Source: DATFFO01 sp963744905
GTDB lineage: Bacteria > Actinomycetota > Acidimicrobiia > Spongiisociales > ZC4RG35
NCBI GenBank assembly: GCA_963744905.1
Contig: CAVUUV010000004.1
Span: 210,843 to 274,842, forward strand
Direction of reading: 5' to 3'
DNA: 64,000 nucleotides
Part shown: piece by piece, positions 63,123 to 64,000 of the stretch
Layout of the letters: every line of letters begins with the position of its first letter
Position numbering within the stretch: position 1 is the stretch's first letter
Position numbers and translations under genes: made by a program
Notes under the pieces: model-generated
The model's input: only the letters and a program-made list of their open reading frames with translations
Told to the model about the DNA's origin: nothing
Database searches by the model: none

Positions 63123-64000
63123 TGGCCACCATCAGCTCCTCGCAGGGGAACAGGGTTATCACCTTGCACCCATCGGCGGTCACCACCACCTCCTCCTCGA
63201 TACGAGCGGCCGAACGGCCATCAGCGGCAGGAGCATAGGTCTCCAGGGCGAACAGCATTCCCTCCTTGATCTCGATCGGATCATCCAGCGAGTTCAACCG
63301 GCTGATGATGGGCCGCTCATGCAGCCCCACCCCAACTCCGTGCCCGAACTGCAACCCGAACGCATCCATCTCGTCCTCGAACCCGAACTCCTCCGCCCGG
63401 GGCCACACCTTGGCGATCTGATCGGTGGTCGCCCCGGGCCGAACCAGGTCGATGGCAGCGTCCATCCACTCCCGGGTCTGCTTGAAAGCGTCCCGATGGG
63501 CCTGAGTGGCCCTCCCCACCACGAAGGTGCGGTAATAGCAGGTGCGGTACCCGTTGAACACGTGGATGATGTCGAAATAGGCCTGGTCCCCGGGACGGAT
63601 CAACCGATCCGAGAACACATGCGGATGGGGCGAACAGCGCTCCCCGGCGATCGAGTTGACCGCCTCCACGAACTCCGAACCCATCTCGAACAGACGAGCA
63701 TGGGCCAGGGCCACGATGTCGGACTCGCGCACCCCCGGCTTCAACGCCTCGAAAATGTCCTGATAGACGCCGTCGACCATGGCACAAGCCTGGGTAAGGA
63801 GCATGATCTCATCGTCACTCTTGATCTCCCGGGCCCGCATCATCGTCTGCTGGCCGTCCACCACCTGCAGTCCCTCCGCCTGGAGGGCGAGGAACACAGA
63901 CGTCTCGGCCATGTCCACGCCCAGCTTCTCACCGCTCAGGCCCTCGTCGGCGAGGATCCCGGCGATCTCCCTCGCCGCCCCGGCCTGTAGCCCCGACTCG
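63112..64000 (-). CDS. M24-family (Xaa-Pro aminopeptidase/creatinase-like) protein, 5' end outside window
   Basis: The frame stays open to base 64000, so the N-terminus lies beyond the window. This copy is nearer to true M24 peptidases: Asp in YFDIIHVFNGY, His in GHGVGVGL, Glu in ALETYAP and Glu in RIEEEVVVT are kept, but the second Asp of the usual SDxxRT is Cys (RTCYYRTF). A changed metal site is therefore likely. It is the first visible gene of an operon with E1 alpha and beta. Role unknown. Confidence 0.8.
   Translation of the reverse strand, partial: ESGLQAGAAREIAGILADEGLSGEKLGVDMAETSVFLALQAEGLQVVDGQQTMMRAREIKSDDEIMLLTQACAMVDGVYQDIFEALKPGVRESDIVALAHARLFEMGSEFVEAVNSIAGERCSPHPHVFSDRLIRPGDQAYFDIIHVFNGYRTCYYRTFVVGRATQAHRDAFKQTREWMDAAIDLVRPGATTDQIAKVWPRAEEFGFEDEMDAFGLQFGHGVGVGLHERPIISRLNSLDDPIEIKEGMLFALETYAPAADGRSAARIEEEVVVTADGCKVITLFPCEELMVANAY

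Noticed and set aside
1..64000. CRISPR arrays, rRNA genes, prophage or conjugation modules
   Set aside because: No regularly spaced repeats, rRNA-like blocks, integrase, terminase or relaxase-type genes were seen. A covariance-model search would be needed to exclude small RNAs.

Overview
The window is GC-rich, gene-dense bacterial DNA with many GTG and TTG starts and many 4-base stop/start overlaps. An F420-type luciferase-like oxidoreductase, class III adenylate cyclase-ATPase and cyclase-TPR regulators, a sigma factor with a membrane-anchored partner and a Tat-exported multicopper oxidase suggest an actinobacterium, perhaps Acidimicrobiia-like. This is an inference; a Chloroflexota origin is not excluded. 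No rRNA, CRISPR array or convincing tRNA was seen.

Layout. 0-4.8 kb: an enolase-superfamily gene cut by the window edge, a second enolase-superfamily gene broken by several frameshifts, a TauD-type dioxygenase, a Gfo/Idh oxidoreductase and a universal stress protein. 4.9-12.3 kb: a quinoprotein-type propeller, a DEAD-box helicase carrying an RRM, an alpha/beta hydrolase, a methyltransferase, and a sigma factor with a membrane partner. 12.5-23.3 kb: four class III cyclase modules, all broken or truncated, interleaved with a multicopper oxidase and a TetR-controlled NmrA/SnoaL pair. At 23.6 kb a small CTAG-flanked inverted-repeat element abuts the stop codon of the luciferase-like gene.

25-64 kb is a dense catabolic region of short, often divergent operons: three creatinase-like M24 hydrolases that have lost metal ligands plus one with most of them, two creatininase-family amidohydrolases, two further Gfo/Idh proteins, two MDR alcohol dehydrogenases, FAH, LVIVD and amidohydrolase proteins, a NitT/TauT-type ABC importer, two MFS carriers, DapA-like and threonine-synthase-like enzymes, two C-C-hydrolase-like alpha/beta proteins, a CocE-type hydrolase, an orphan molybdenum hydroxylase large subunit and an E1 alpha/beta thiamine-diphosphate pair.

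Two features tie this region together. First, eleven copies of a LacI-type palindrome (core CAAHCGATTG) lie in nearly every promoter gap from 25.6 to 58.2 kb and none were noticed before 25 kb. This points to one regulon whose regulator lies outside the window. Second, two genes need an in-frame TGA read as selenocysteine: an AhpD-like protein with a CxxU motif, whose paralogue in the same window has CxxC, and a GrdB/PrdB-like protein with a UxxC motif. Each TGA is followed at the expected distance by a bacterial SECIS-like hairpin. Inferred role: import and stepwise breakdown of an unidentified, probably nitrogen-containing, organic compound, with selenium-based redox steps.

Caveat: single-base indels break at least seven genes, several with otherwise intact motifs, so base-level errors in this sequence are likely.
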